The notes below the pieces were generated by a model. It saw only the letters and a list, made by a program, of their open reading frames with translations, made no database searches and was not told where the DNA came from. Below, piece after piece: positions 44,212-53,141 of a DNA stretch of 64,000 nucleotides (the stretch's first letter is position 1; the number at the start of each line of letters is the position of its first letter). The position numbers were made by a program, and so were the translations under genes. The stretch is from Paenibacillus sinensis (GTDB lineage: Bacteria > Bacillota > Bacilli > Paenibacillales > Paenibacillaceae), in the NCBI RefSeq assembly GCF_019904155.1, contig NZ_JAHCMB010000128.1, positions 205,188-269,187 on the forward strand, read 5' to 3'.

Positions 44212-45033
44212 ATGGCGCTTAACGGCGTACCGGGTCGGCGCGTCCGGCGTATGGGCATCCGCAAGCTGGTTTCACTGGCCTCTCTGATTCTGCTTCCTGT
44301 AACACTGAATTATTTTTCTCCATACCTCATTATTGATGGTCTTTTTCATGGCGTGCTGGCCGGTGCTTTTTTGGTGTGGACGGGATTTTTCCTGAGCGGT
44401 TTGATCGCGGGACGTGCGGCTTGCGCCTATATTTGTCCATACGGAGGCCTTCAGACGGCGCTGGACGAATGGACGCATAAACCTTTGAGACCTATTACCC
44501 ACTTGAAGCCTGTCCGATACGCGCTTGGCTTGATCTGGCTCGGTTTTATTTTGTATCCGCTGCTGAAATCGGCGGGAGTGCTCAAAGTGCAGCCGCTATA
44601 TTTAACGGAGGGCTTTATTTCAGTTGACAACTGGGCAAAAGCGGTGTTTATGGTCGTTCTGGTCGTATTGCTCTCCATTCTTCCTCTTCTCTTCGGAAAA
44701 AGAGCCACCTGTCACTATTTATGCCCGATGTCGATCCTGAATACGGCGGGAAGCATGATCGGACGGCTGCTGCGCATCCCCTCTCTGCGACTTAAGTCCG
44801 ACTCGTCCAAATGCGTGTCCTGCGGCTCCTGCAGCCGGGCCTGCACGATGAGCCTGGATGTGAAGGAGATGGTGAAGAGCGGCAGGATGGACCATCCCGA
44901 CTGCATTCTATGCGGAGCCTGCACGGAGGTGTGCCGGAGCGGGGCGGTGGTCCGCTGTTTCGGCAGACCTGGAAGCGAAGGCCGGCCCGCGCCGAACGGG
45001 GAGGAGCCGGAGGACGAACGCAAGCAGGCATGA
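44212..45033 (+). CDS. Membrane 4Fe-4S binding protein (NapH/NosR-C-terminal/CcoG-like)
   Basis: A 273-residue integral membrane ferredoxin-like protein. About four hydrophobic helices alternate with cysteine motifs. Two CxxxCP motifs (CAYICPYGG and CHYLCPMS) follow transmembrane segments, as in NapH and NosR. A C-terminal soluble part carries two ferredoxin-type clusters (CVSCGSCSRACTM and CILCGACTEVC). Such proteins pass electrons between the quinone pool and redox enzymes or help metal-centre assembly. No nap, nos or cytochrome oxidase genes are nearby, so its partner is unknown. The ATG at 44212 has AAGGAGAA upstream. It is co-transcribed with the tetR-type gene. Confidence 0.85.
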   Translation: MALNGVPGRRVRRMGIRKLVSLASLILLPVTLNYFSPYLIIDGLFHGVLAGAFLVWTGFFLSGLIAGRAACAYICPYGGLQTALDEWTHKPLRPITHLKPVRYALGLIWLGFILYPLLKSAGVLKVQPLYLTEGFISVDNWAKAVFMVVLVVLLSILPLLFGKRATCHYLCPMSILNTAGSMIGRLLRIPSLRLKSDSSKCVSCGSCSRACTMSLDVKEMVKSGRMDHPDCILCGACTEVCRSGAVVRCFGRPGSEGRPAPNGEEPEDERKQA

Positions 45034-45038
45034 CGAAG

Positions 45039-45077
45039 CCGCCCGCGGATACCGTACAGGGTCCGCGGGCGGTTTTA
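45039..45077 (+). terminator. Rho-independent terminator after the 4Fe-4S protein gene
   Basis: CCGCCCGCGGAT (45039-45050) pairs with GTCCGCGGGCGG (45061-45072), followed by four T residues. On the opposite strand no T run follows, so it serves mainly the plus-strand operon. Confidence 0.8.
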
Positions 45078-45115
45078 TCATGATTATTTATTGTAATGCC
45101 ATCGCGCCTGGCTGG

Positions 45116-46291
45116 TTACTCGCTCCGTAGAGCATAGATCGGACGCATTCTCGCCGCTTTGTTGGCCGGCATCATTCCGAAGATAACACCGATCAGAAGC
45201 GAGAAGACAAAAGAGATGAGAACCATGTCCCAGGAGGTGGCTACATTCATGGTCGTATAGTTTCCGATCGCCCAGCTTGCTCCAAGTCCGATTCCGACGC
45301 CGAGAAGCCCGCCGAAGCCGCTGAGTACGACCGATTCGATCATGAACTGCATCAGGATGTTCATTTTCTTGGCGCCGATCGCTTTGCGGATGCCAATCTC
45401 CCGCGTGCGCTCATTGACCGACACGATCATGATATTCATGATCCCAATGCCTCCGACGAAGAGCGAAATGCCCGCTATGCCGCCGAGCGCAAGGGAGAGG
45501 GTGTCGCTTGTGGACGAGACGGTCTCCAGCATTTCCTGCGAGTCGAAGACGGAGAACGCGCTGTCCGAATTGCTGAACTTCTGGTACAGCTGGGCTTCGA
45601 GCGTGTCTTTCACATCGGTGACCTTATCGTCAGAGGTCGTGGCGATCGTAATGGAGCGGACGCCTTTGCTCTGGAGGAACCGCTCCGCGGTGGAGATTGG
45701 AATCAGAATCGTCTCGTCGCTGGAGCCGCTGAGGCTGGAGCCTTTGGACTCCAGCAGTCCGACGATCAGAAAGCCGGTTCCGTTGAGCTGAACCTTCTCT
45801 CCTACAGGGTTAACTCCTTCGCCGAATAAGGTCTCGGCCGTATCACTCCCGATGAGCGCAACCTTTTGCCGGTATTCGGTATCGATATCGAGCAGCCAGC
45901 GGCCGGACTGGACATGGAAGTTCTGAACCGATTCATAGGCAGGGGTAACGCCCTGAATGGTTACGGTCGTATTTTCCGTGCCGTATTTGGCTGTCACACT
46001 GCCCGAAATAATGGGAGACACATCCTTAACGCCGTCGATATCCCCCAGCGCGAGGGCCTCTTCATAAGTCAGCGAGGTCGTGGCTCCGCGTCCCATGATG
46101 TTGACCGTGAGCAGATTCGTTCCAAGCGAGCTGAGCTGTTCCGTAATCTGCGAGGTCGTCCCTTTGCCCACCGATACGAGCGTGATGACGGAGGAGACCC
46201 CGATAATAATGCCCAGCATGGTCAGGAAAGCCCGCATCTTGCCGCTCAGAATGCTCTTGATCGCCATCTTCAGACTCTGAAAGAACATCAT
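45116..46291 (-). CDS. MacB-like ABC transporter permease (YknZ/FtsX type)
   Basis: A 391-residue permease. Topology is one N-terminal helix (about 20-42), a ~220-residue extracytoplasmic MacB core domain, and three C-terminal helices (about 265-290, 325-350, 355-375). Signatures include MRAFLTMLGIIIGVSSVI, GIMNIMIVSVNERTREIGIRKAIGAKK and the final PANKAARMRPIYALR. Such transporters do not pump lipids across the bilayer core but transmit force to extracytoplasmic partners, exporting peptides or lipoproteins. Its ATG overlaps the stop of the ATPase gene by one base. It is the last gene of a four-gene minus-strand operon. Confidence 0.92.
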   Translation of the reverse strand: MMFFQSLKMAIKSILSGKMRAFLTMLGIIIGVSSVITLVSVGKGTTSQITEQLSSLGTNLLTVNIMGRGATTSLTYEEALALGDIDGVKDVSPIISGSVTAKYGTENTTVTIQGVTPAYESVQNFHVQSGRWLLDIDTEYRQKVALIGSDTAETLFGEGVNPVGEKVQLNGTGFLIVGLLESKGSSLSGSSDETILIPISTAERFLQSKGVRSITIATTSDDKVTDVKDTLEAQLYQKFSNSDSAFSVFDSQEMLETVSSTSDTLSLALGGIAGISLFVGGIGIMNIMIVSVNERTREIGIRKAIGAKKMNILMQFMIESVVLSGFGGLLGVGIGLGASWAIGNYTTMNVATSWDMVLISFVFSLLIGVIFGMMPANKAARMRPIYALRSE

Positions 46292-46986
46292 CAGGCATTC
46301 CTCCGATCTTCCACCAGATTTCCGTCCTGAATCCGGATTACGCGCTTGGCCTGCTGTGCAATGTCGAGGTCATGGGTGATCAGGATAATGGTATGGCCTT
46401 GGCCATTCAGTTCTTTGATCATCTGCATGACTTCCTTGCCTGTAGTCGTATCCAGCGCGCCGGTCGGCTCATCCGCCAGCAGAATGGGCGGGGAGCCGGC
46501 GAGCGCTCTGGCGATCGCCACCCGCTGTTGCTGGCCGCCCGACAGTTCGGAGGGACGGTGATCCATTCGGCCGTCCAGACCGACACGAATGAGCGCCTGC
46601 TTGGCGGCTTCTCTTCTCTCGCGATGGGACACTCCGCGATAGATCAGTGGAAGCTCGACGTTCTCAACCGCCGACAGCTTGGGGAGCAGGTTGAAGTTTT
46701 GAAATATAAACCCGATCTTTTCATTGCGGATCTGGGCGAGCCTGTTATCGGACATTTTGCGGATTTCCTGTCCGTCCAGAAAATAATCGCCCTCGGTTGC
46801 CACATCCAGGCAGCCAAGCATGTTCATCAGTGTTGATTTCCCTGAACCGGAGGGGCCGATAATTGCGACAAATTCGCCCAGTTCGATTGCAAAGGTCAGT
46901 CCTCTCAGAATGGTCATGGATTCGCCGGCCATCGTATAACGATGAATCAAATTCTCAACCTGGATGAGCGGCTGCGCAGTCGTCAT
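46291..46986 (-). CDS. ABC transporter ATP-binding protein (MacB/YknY/LolD type)
   Basis: A 231-residue ATPase. Walker A GPSGSGKST (residues 44-52), the Q-loop FIFQNFNLLPKLSAVENVELPL typical of the LolD/MacB group, the signature [17 protein letters not shown], Walker B ILLADEPTGALD and the H-loop THDLDIA are all intact. GGGAGG precedes the ATG at 46986 by about 10 nt and lies inside the end of the adaptor gene, with which it overlaps by 4 bp. It powers the permease encoded by the next gene. Confidence 0.95.
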   Translation of the reverse strand: MTTAQPLIQVENLIHRYTMAGESMTILRGLTFAIELGEFVAIIGPSGSGKSTLMNMLGCLDVATEGDYFLDGQEIRKMSDNRLAQIRNEKIGFIFQNFNLLPKLSAVENVELPLIYRGVSHRERREAAKQALIRVGLDGRMDHRPSELSGGQQQRVAIARALAGSPPILLADEPTGALDTTTGKEVMQMIKELNGQGHTIILITHDLDIAQQAKRVIRIQDGNLVEDRRNA

Positions 46987-48599
46987 CGGCTGCCGCCTCC
47001 CGTCCGGGTGCCGCCTCCACCGCCACTGCTGCCGCCACTAAAGCCTCCACCTCCACCGCTGAAACCGCCGCCAGCTCCACCGCTGAAGCCACCACCGCCG
47101 CCGAAGCCGCTGCTGCCAAAGCCGCCTTGCTGCTGGGCGTTGTTCTGGGAGCTGGTATTGTTGGAGATGACCGTCGGAATGACGATGGTCTGCCCCTCGG
47201 TCAGGCCGCTCGCAATTTCAATGCGGGTCTCGTCGTGAATACCGACCGTAACTTCAACCGATTCCTGCGCGGCTGTTGCAGAGACGCCGTTCTGCTGACC
47301 GGAACCGCTCTGTCTGCGTCCGCTCCAGCCTTCGCCGTTCAGCATTTGTCCGCCGCTTGGCATTTCACCGCCGCCTGGCATCTGCCCGCCGCTCGGCATC
47401 TCGCCACCGCTAGGCATTTGCCCGCCGCCCGGCATCTCGCCGTTTTGAGGCTGCGCACCGGATTGGGCTCCTTCGCCCGCTTGGGATTGCCCGCCCGATT
47501 GGGCCTGCGTGTCCGCCCCGGCCTGAGCGCCAGCCTGGGCCTGCCCGGACTTGCCGCCTGTCTGTGTGCCGCCGTTCGCAGCCGGCTTGTCTTGCGCCGT
47601 TCCGCCAGCAGCCTTATCGCTTCCGGAAGCACCTTCCGCTCCGGCCGCAGCAGTGCCGCCTGCCGTCTGCCCATCCGCCAGCACGCTGACATAATATTTG
47701 CCGTTCCGTTTCGTAACGGCTTCAATCGGCACGGTCAGGACATCGCTCTTCTCCTGCGTGGTAATGGAGACTTCGGCCGACATTCCGACCAGCACGCCTG
47801 CGGATTTATCGAGTCCGACCTGTACATCAAATAGCGACACGCCGTTGGAAGACGTTCCTTCCTTGCCGATATCGATTACTTTTCCGGAAAAAGTCTGGTC
47901 CTCAAGAGCATCCAGGGTAACGGTGGCCTTCTGTCCAAGCTTCATGCTCGGAACATCCAGCTCGTCCACCTGAACGGTGACGGCAAGATGATCGTAATCC
48001 GTTATGGTGAACAGCTCTCCGCCGTTCTGGGCCTGTTCACCATCAGTAATGTTGACCGCGGTTACCGTACCATCAATCGGGGCGACCAGCGGATCGTTCG
48101 GGACCATCTCTTCCTGGATCGAAGCGATGTTGTCCTGCTGGTCGGCGATGTCCTGATTGGCATTTTCAATCGCTGTTTTAGCCGCGTCCAGCTCATCCTC
48201 GGACGCCTGGTTCAGCGCGAGCTCTTTGTAGCTTTCCTGCTTGTCGCGCAGTGTCTTCTCCAGGTTCTTGAGGCTCGTATCGGCTTTCTTCAGCTCGTCC
48301 TCATGGTCGGCCGGGGCAAAGGTCAGCAGGACATCGCCTTTCTTCACGACATCGCCCTTGGCAACCTTGACCTGATCCACTTCGCCGGCTTCTTTCGTGC
48401 GGACCGTCTCGGTGTTGATGGCGGAGACAGAGCCCGATCCGCTCACGCTGACGACAATATCACCTTTGGTCACCGTTGCCGTATTGAGCCTGGCGGCGGT
48501 GGCTTCATTGTTCTTCTCCGGCCAGAACATATAGCCCAGAATGCCCGCGATCGCGATGAGCGCGATACCGGAAGTCAGAATGATTCTTTTCTTCTTCAC
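46983..48599 (-). CDS. Membrane-fusion/adaptor protein (YknX/MacA-like) with Gly-rich low-complexity regions
   Basis: A 538-residue adaptor. An N-terminal anchor (residues 5-25) is followed by a biotinyl-lipoyl half motif (VSVSGSGSVSAINTETV), a coiled coil (about 85-160) and beta-barrel parts with a second lipoyl half (PIDGTVTAVNI). These are usual for MacA/YknX. Around residues 305-430 there is an insertion rich in Gly, Ala, Gln and Ser with tandem GEMPSGGQMP-type repeats. The protein ends in about 45 residues of almost only Gly, Ser and Phe. GTG 48599 is the start, with GGAGG 7 nt upstream. The repeats would lengthen or cushion the extracytoplasmic connection to cell wall or partner. Confidence 0.9.
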   Translation of the reverse strand: MKKKRIILTSGIALIAIAGILGYMFWPEKNNEATAARLNTATVTKGDIVVSVSGSGSVSAINTETVRTKEAGEVDQVKVAKGDVVKKGDVLLTFAPADHEDELKKADTSLKNLEKTLRDKQESYKELALNQASEDELDAAKTAIENANQDIADQQDNIASIQEEMVPNDPLVAPIDGTVTAVNITDGEQAQNGGELFTITDYDHLAVTVQVDELDVPSMKLGQKATVTLDALEDQTFSGKVIDIGKEGTSSNGVSLFDVQVGLDKSAGVLVGMSAEVSITTQEKSDVLTVPIEAVTKRNGKYYVSVLADGQTAGGTAAAGAEGASGSDKAAGGTAQDKPAANGGTQTGGKSGQAQAGAQAGADTQAQSGGQSQAGEGAQSGAQPQNGEMPGGGQMPSGGEMPSGGQMPGGGEMPSGGQMLNGEGWSGRRQSGSGQQNGVSATAAQESVEVTVGIHDETRIEIASGLTEGQTIVIPTVISNNTSSQNNAQQQGGFGSSGFGGGGGFSGGAGGGFSGGGGGFSGGSSGGGGGTRTGGGSR

Positions 48600-48642
48600 T
48601 TTCGATCCTCCACCCTGTTATGAATTCATCATGCTCACTGGC

Positions 48643-51423
48643 CTATTCCACGCCTGTACCGGAGTTGCTGCCGGACTTGCCATCGCTCCCCGATGATGAG
48701 GTAGTGAGTACGGTAACGTAATCGATGGAATAGTTCTGATAGGCAAGCTCAATCCGCTGGCCTTGGTATTCGTCATATAGCGCAATCCGGTAGGTTCCGC
48801 CGCCCAGCGATTTATACAGGCTGCTGTTAAAATTGGCGGTGTACACATTGTTCGTTCCAGCTGTCAAATCGGTTCCGGGTGTAAGGGTCTTCTCAAAGAC
48901 TTGCCCGTACGGATCGGTAAACTGCATGATCAGCTTGTGATCGAAGGTTCCGTAATCGTAACTGGCGTCCTCTGTCAGGGAATATTTGAATTCCAGACTG
49001 ATGGAGGTAGTATTCTGGTTGAGAGAACCGGTGGAGTTGATCACATTCAGATTGTACGGGAACAGGGCGACATCCGTCAGAGAGGTGAGCGGTGTTATGC
49101 TCGCCAACGTCAGCGGAATGGCATTTACATTTATATAGCCTGTTGCTTCCGCACCCGCGTCCGCCAGAGCTCCGTCTTTGACACTCTGCCCTACATACAG
49201 CTGAATGTCCGCCGTATCGATCGAAGCGGGGATTTTGCCAGTGAACGTTACAAGTGTTTTGCCGCCCGGACTGGTTGCTGTGGATGCCTGGTTGACCGTT
49301 GCCTCATAATATCCGCCGTCCGCTGTCTTGAAGTAGCCGTACAGCCGGGACAGATCGGTCTGACGGGTCTCCTCGTTGGTCATGAGCACTTCGGAGTAGA
49401 CTACATTGGTCCGGGTTCCCGGGTAGACCTTTGTCGTCAGTTCCTGGACGCTGGCCTTTTTGCCTGGAGTTGTGATTTCGTAGGCGCCTCCGGCTGCGAT
49501 GGGCTGGACGCTCTTGACGGGAGCGCTTGTCGTCGCCAGGGACAGGAACGTCGCGGAATCCGTTTTTGTATTGAGAATGACCTTGATCTGACTGATGTCG
49601 GTTGTATACGGAATATCTGCGAGCACATACAGGGAAGCGCTGTCTCCGGAAGCCAGAGTCGTCTTGCCGTCAGGGTTAACAAGCTGTGTGGTCGCAGTAA
49701 GGTCGTTGCGGTCGGCCTTGATGATGCCGGTCAAATCGGGCAGGGTCACCGTGCCGGATGAAGTATTGCGGATATTGAGCTTGGCTACGATCGCGTCCTT
49801 ATCTCCCCATGGCAGACGCTGGAGGGAGGCCAGGCTGTAGGCAAAGCTGCCGTAGTTGTTCTTGATCGTATACTCCGAGCCCATGATCGTGTTGGTCTGC
49901 AGCGAGTAGGGGATGTTGAAATAGGCGATCGGTAGATTGACGGTTGTTGAAGTGCCGGTGCTGCTGCTAGAGCTTGATGTTCCGGTTCCGCTTGAAGAGG
50001 CGCCGGAGCTTCCACCGGAGGCGGACCCGCCGCTGGCGCCCGTTCCTGAGCCTTGGGAGCCGGAGCTTGCCGAGGCGTTTGACGAAGTGGCTCCGGAACT
50101 GCCGGACGAACTGCTGGATGAACTGCTGGTCGAACTGCCGGATGAGCTGCTGCCCGAAGAGTTGGCCGATGTGCTGTCTGCGGTAATAAGCTGTATCTTG
50201 AGCTTGCTTTGATCCATTTTCAACGGAACCGATACCGTGAATGAGAGGACTTTCTCCTCAAGCGGCTTGAGAGTCAAACCGGCCAACGCGCTGGAATCGA
50301 TCGGGAACAGATAACCCTCCGACGATTTGACTGCAAGCTCGTAGTCCGGAAGAGTGACCGAGCGGCTGCCAGCGTTCTTGACATGGAGCTGAAGCGTCCA
50401 TACGCCATTGTCGTTATCCGCGTACACATCGGCAGATTGAAGCTGCATATCGACCCCGGTTCCGTCCACGGTCAGCCGCTTGATCGCATAATTCTGAACG
50501 ATCAGGTTGGCGCTGGCGCCTGCGGGAAGCTCGAAGGAGACGACAGGAAGATAGACATTGAGGGTGCTGTCCAGCTTGACCGCCTGCAGCGACATTCCGC
50601 TCGTCTTCATCCCGGCGGGGATCTCGGCCAGATAGTATACGGTTTCTTTTTCGCCCGGCTGAACTTTATAATTCTGGCTGTCCTGGTCCAGAGACAGCTT
50701 GAAGATCGAGCCGCCCGACGATTTTAAATACAGGGTATAACCGGGGTCGGTCAGTGCCTGATTGCCGAGATTGCGGATTGCGACCGCAACTTTTGCATAT
50801 AATTTGCCGTTATAAGAGTAGGTTTGCAGACTGCCTGCGACGAGGTTTGCGGGAAGGCTTCCCCATGTGACTTTCTTGCTCTCGCCCTGAAGCGCCGACA
50901 CCGAGAAGTTGGCGGGTACGGTAAAGGTCCCGATCCGCTGCTCAAAGTTATCGAGATTGAAGTTCCAGCCGAACATCTGGATCTTAAGGCCGCCCGCCGC
51001 TGTAATGCTTCCCACATTCACATAATATGTAAGAGTCTGGCTGGATTTTGCGGCTATTTTCTTCTTCGAGGCGTCCGCAGTCACCGGAGCGCCTTTGATG
51101 ACGGAACCTCCGGGTGTGACAACCTTGGAGAAATAGTCGGCCATGCTGATGCTGCTGCCGCCCGTATTGGTATAGGTCAGCGTGTAGGTGAGGATATTCC
51201 CCCCGTCCTGCGCAAACAGATTGACGCTGTCCAGCTTCACGCTAAGGCCCGCACCCAGTGTGATGGAGCATAGCTTGGAGAGCGTTGAGGTCTTGATGGA
51301 GGCCGCTGTTACGGCTGCGCCGGTCTCTGCGGCATAGACGACAGGTCCGCCGGGTCCCGCGAGCTGCGTGACGGCAAAGGTGCTGAGCAAAAGCATGACG
51401 TAGGTCTTGTGGCGAATCTTCAT
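48643..51423 (-). CDS. Large secreted protein with tandem beta domains and Ser/Gly linker (unknown function)
   Basis: A 926-residue exported protein not assigned to a known family. An N-terminal signal peptide (MKIRHKTYVMLLLSTFAVTQ, probable cleavage after VVYAA). Several ~100-residue beta-sandwich-like repeats follow, each with a pattern such as VWTLQLHVKNAGSRSVTLPD or LYAKVAVAIRNLGNQALTDPG and a Pro-Gly-Glu-type turn. They resemble the CARDB/NEAT-like folds in style but not in motif. A ~70-residue Ser/Gly/Thr linker lies near residue 405-475. The C-terminal tail is again Ser/Gly-rich. No sortase motif or S-layer domain is visible. The ATG at 51423 has AGGAGGG upstream; further upstream sequence in frame is leader. 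It heads the MacAB-like operon, 43 bp before the adaptor gene. Confidence 0.8.
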   Translation of the reverse strand: MKIRHKTYVMLLLSTFAVTQLAGPGGPVVYAAETGAAVTAASIKTSTLSKLCSITLGAGLSVKLDSVNLFAQDGGNILTYTLTYTNTGGSSISMADYFSKVVTPGGSVIKGAPVTADASKKKIAAKSSQTLTYYVNVGSITAAGGLKIQMFGWNFNLDNFEQRIGTFTVPANFSVSALQGESKKVTWGSLPANLVAGSLQTYSYNGKLYAKVAVAIRNLGNQALTDPGYTLYLKSSGGSIFKLSLDQDSQNYKVQPGEKETVYYLAEIPAGMKTSGMSLQAVKLDSTLNVYLPVVSFELPAGASANLIVQNYAIKRLTVDGTGVDMQLQSADVYADNDNGVWTLQLHVKNAGSRSVTLPDYELAVKSSEGYLFPIDSSALAGLTLKPLEEKVLSFTVSVPLKMDQSKLKIQLITADSTSANSSGSSSSGSSTSSSSSSSSGSSGATSSNASASSGSQGSGTGASGGSASGGSSGASSSGTGTSSSSSSTGTSTTVNLPIAYFNIPYSLQTNTIMGSEYTIKNNYGSFAYSLASLQRLPWGDKDAIVAKLNIRNTSSGTVTLPDLTGIIKADRNDLTATTQLVNPDGKTTLASGDSASLYVLADIPYTTDISQIKVILNTKTDSATFLSLATTSAPVKSVQPIAAGGAYEITTPGKKASVQELTTKVYPGTRTNVVYSEVLMTNEETRQTDLSRLYGYFKTADGGYYEATVNQASTATSPGGKTLVTFTGKIPASIDTADIQLYVGQSVKDGALADAGAEATGYINVNAIPLTLASITPLTSLTDVALFPYNLNVINSTGSLNQNTTSISLEFKYSLTEDASYDYGTFDHKLIMQFTDPYGQVFEKTLTPGTDLTAGTNNVYTANFNSSLYKSLGGGTYRIALYDEYQGQRIELAYQNYSIDYVTVLTTSSSGSDGKSGSNSGTGVE

Positions 51424-51622
51424 TAACTTCCCTCCTATTAAAGTTCCCCTTGCTTGAAAAACGGCTCTACGGCCGCTTTCGGGCTCTAAAGTCCTTATCC
51501 TAAAGTAGCAAAGCAACCTGAGCGTTGCCTTAATAGAAGATGAGATGGATCTGAGAGTTCGCTTAATGTTTTGTGGAATTCCCATCCATTTCTTCTTGTT
51601 GTCGTCAAACAATATCCCCGCC
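51424..51622. other. Divergent intergenic region between the secreted-protein operon and pheST
   Basis: About 200 bp with no supported gene. On the minus strand it is the leader of the secreted-protein operon and includes a small GGCCGTAGAGCC-type hairpin near 51470. No promoter with good boxes was found for that operon. The plus-strand pheST promoter begins at 51623. Confidence 0.45.
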
Positions 51623-51651
51623 TTGCCAAAAAAGTTCGCATTGCATATAAT
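51623..51651 (+). promoter_or_regulatory. pheST promoter
   Basis: TTGCCA (51623-51628), 17-bp spacer and a perfect TATAAT (51646-51651). Transcription should start near 51658, just before the T-box leader. Confidence 0.8.
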
Positions 51652-51659
51652 AAATAGAC

Positions 51660-51978
51660 GTTACAGTGTCTGACCATAATCAACGCGACGATGGAGAAGA
51701 GTACGCAGTGCCGGACCCACAGGGAGGATACGCCGAAGATTGAGAGCGTAGCCGGGTATAATGGACTGCCGAAGTTCGCTCCGGAGCAGTTCCTTGAACG
51801 TCGGGTCCGCATGGACCCAGCCAGTAGAGGATACCGGCCGCAGATCGTTATTTCTGCATTGAGTGAGTCACAAGGATTCGTGTTCTCCGGCATGCCGGGT
51901 GAAGCGGAGCTTTTGGCTTGACAAGGGTGGTACCACGGTCTTTTCGTCCCTTACGGGAGAGAGGGCTTTTTTTTATGG
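51660..51978 (+). ncRNA. T-box riboswitch (phenylalanine) in the pheST leader
   Basis: The T-box sequence AAGGGTGGTACCACG lies at 51923-51937 and is followed by a terminator (GTCCC/GGGAGAGAGGGC region with eight T residues, to about 51977). Stem I is bounded by CGGACCC (near 51712) and GGGTCCG (near 51803). UUC codons at 51775-51777 and 51790-51792 are candidates for the Phe specifier. Uncharged tRNA-Phe should stabilise the antiterminator and allow expression of pheST. The exact specifier loop needs folding. Confidence 0.92.
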
Positions 51979-52060
51979 GAATGCACGGGTTTACGGGTAT
52001 GGGGCTCCCCCGAAAGTAATCGGAGTTCGACCAATGAAGTGAAGGAGGCTGTTGCAAGCC

Positions 52061-53095
52061 ATGAAAGAGAAGCTTGAAGCACTAAAGAATGAAGCGCTGG
52101 CGAAGCTGCAGGTAGTGCAGGACCCCGGGACGCTGAATGATCTGCGGGTGAAATATCTCGGCAAAAAAGGGGAGCTGACCGAGGTTCTCCGCGGCATGGG
52201 AGCGCTCAGCGCAGAGGAACGCCCGGTAATCGGGCAGGTGGCCAACGCGGTACGGGGCGCGATCGAGGAGATTATATCCCGCAAGCAGGAGGAATTCCAG
52301 GAGCAGGAGACACTGGCGCGCCTTCAGGCTGAGAAGGTTGATGTAACGCTGCCTGGACGCAAGCTGCCGCAGGGCGGCATTCATCCGCTGACCCGGGTTA
52401 TCCAGGAAATCGAGGATATCTTCGTAGGCATGGGCTACCGTGTGGCGGAAGGCCCGGAAGTTGAGACGGATTACTTCAACTTTGAGGCGCTGAATCTGCC
52501 GAAGAATCATCCGGCCCGCGATATGCAGGATTCCTTCTATCTTACGGAAGAGCTGCTTATGCGCACCCAGACCTCTCCGGTACAGGTCCGCACCATGCAG
52601 GCAATGAAGGGCGAGGTTCCGGTCAAAATCATCTGTCCCGGACGCGTGTTCCGCCGCGACGATGACGACGCCACCCATTCGTTCCAGTTCCACCAGATTG
52701 AGGGGCTGGTAATCGGGCCGAATATCCGCATGAGTGACCTGAAGGGGACGCTTCAGCAGTTCGTGAAGGAAATGTTCGGACCGAACACGGGCATCCGCCT
52801 GCGTCCGAGCTTCTTCCCGTTCACCGAGCCGAGCGTCGAGGTTGACGTCAGCTGCTTCAAATGCGGCGGACACGGCTGCCGGCTGTGCAAGCAGTCCGGC
52901 TGGCTGGAAATTCTCGGTGCGGGAATGGTTCATCCGCGCGTGCTGGAAATGGGCGGCTACGATCCCGAGAAATACAGCGGTTTCGCCTTCGGCATGGGTG
53001 CGGAGCGGATCGCGATGCTGAAATACGGCATTGACGATATCCGGAATTTCTACCTGAACGACATGGGCTTCGTCAAGCAGTTCAGAGGGGTATAA
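52061..53095 (+). CDS. pheS: Phenylalanine--tRNA ligase alpha subunit
   Basis: A 344-residue catalytic subunit, the same length as in B. subtilis. A coiled-coil N-terminal arm (about 1-85) is followed by the class II synthetase core. Motif 2 is seen around [28 protein letters not shown] and motif 3 in [45 protein letters not shown] is also typical of PheS. It charges tRNA-Phe as a heterotetramer with PheT. The ATG at 52061 is preferred over TTG 52052, which would be only 3 nt from the GGAGG site. It is controlled by the T-box leader. Confidence 0.97.
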   Translation: MKEKLEALKNEALAKLQVVQDPGTLNDLRVKYLGKKGELTEVLRGMGALSAEERPVIGQVANAVRGAIEEIISRKQEEFQEQETLARLQAEKVDVTLPGRKLPQGGIHPLTRVIQEIEDIFVGMGYRVAEGPEVETDYFNFEALNLPKNHPARDMQDSFYLTEELLMRTQTSPVQVRTMQAMKGEVPVKIICPGRVFRRDDDDATHSFQFHQIEGLVIGPNIRMSDLKGTLQQFVKEMFGPNTGIRLRPSFFPFTEPSVEVDVSCFKCGGHGCRLCKQSGWLEILGAGMVHPRVLEMGGYDPEKYSGFAFGMGAERIAMLKYGIDDIRNFYLNDMGFVKQFRGV

Positions 53096-53141
53096 CGTCT
53101 TTTTCATCGAAAATGAACAATAAATAAGGAAGTGAGCGGAC

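Noticed and set aside
46942..47238. Proline-rich small protein on the plus strand
   Set aside because: The prolines are the antisense of the Gly-rich tail of the adaptor protein.
51691..51921. A 76-codon frame upstream of pheS
   Set aside because: It lies entirely within the T-box leader and has no ribosome binding site.
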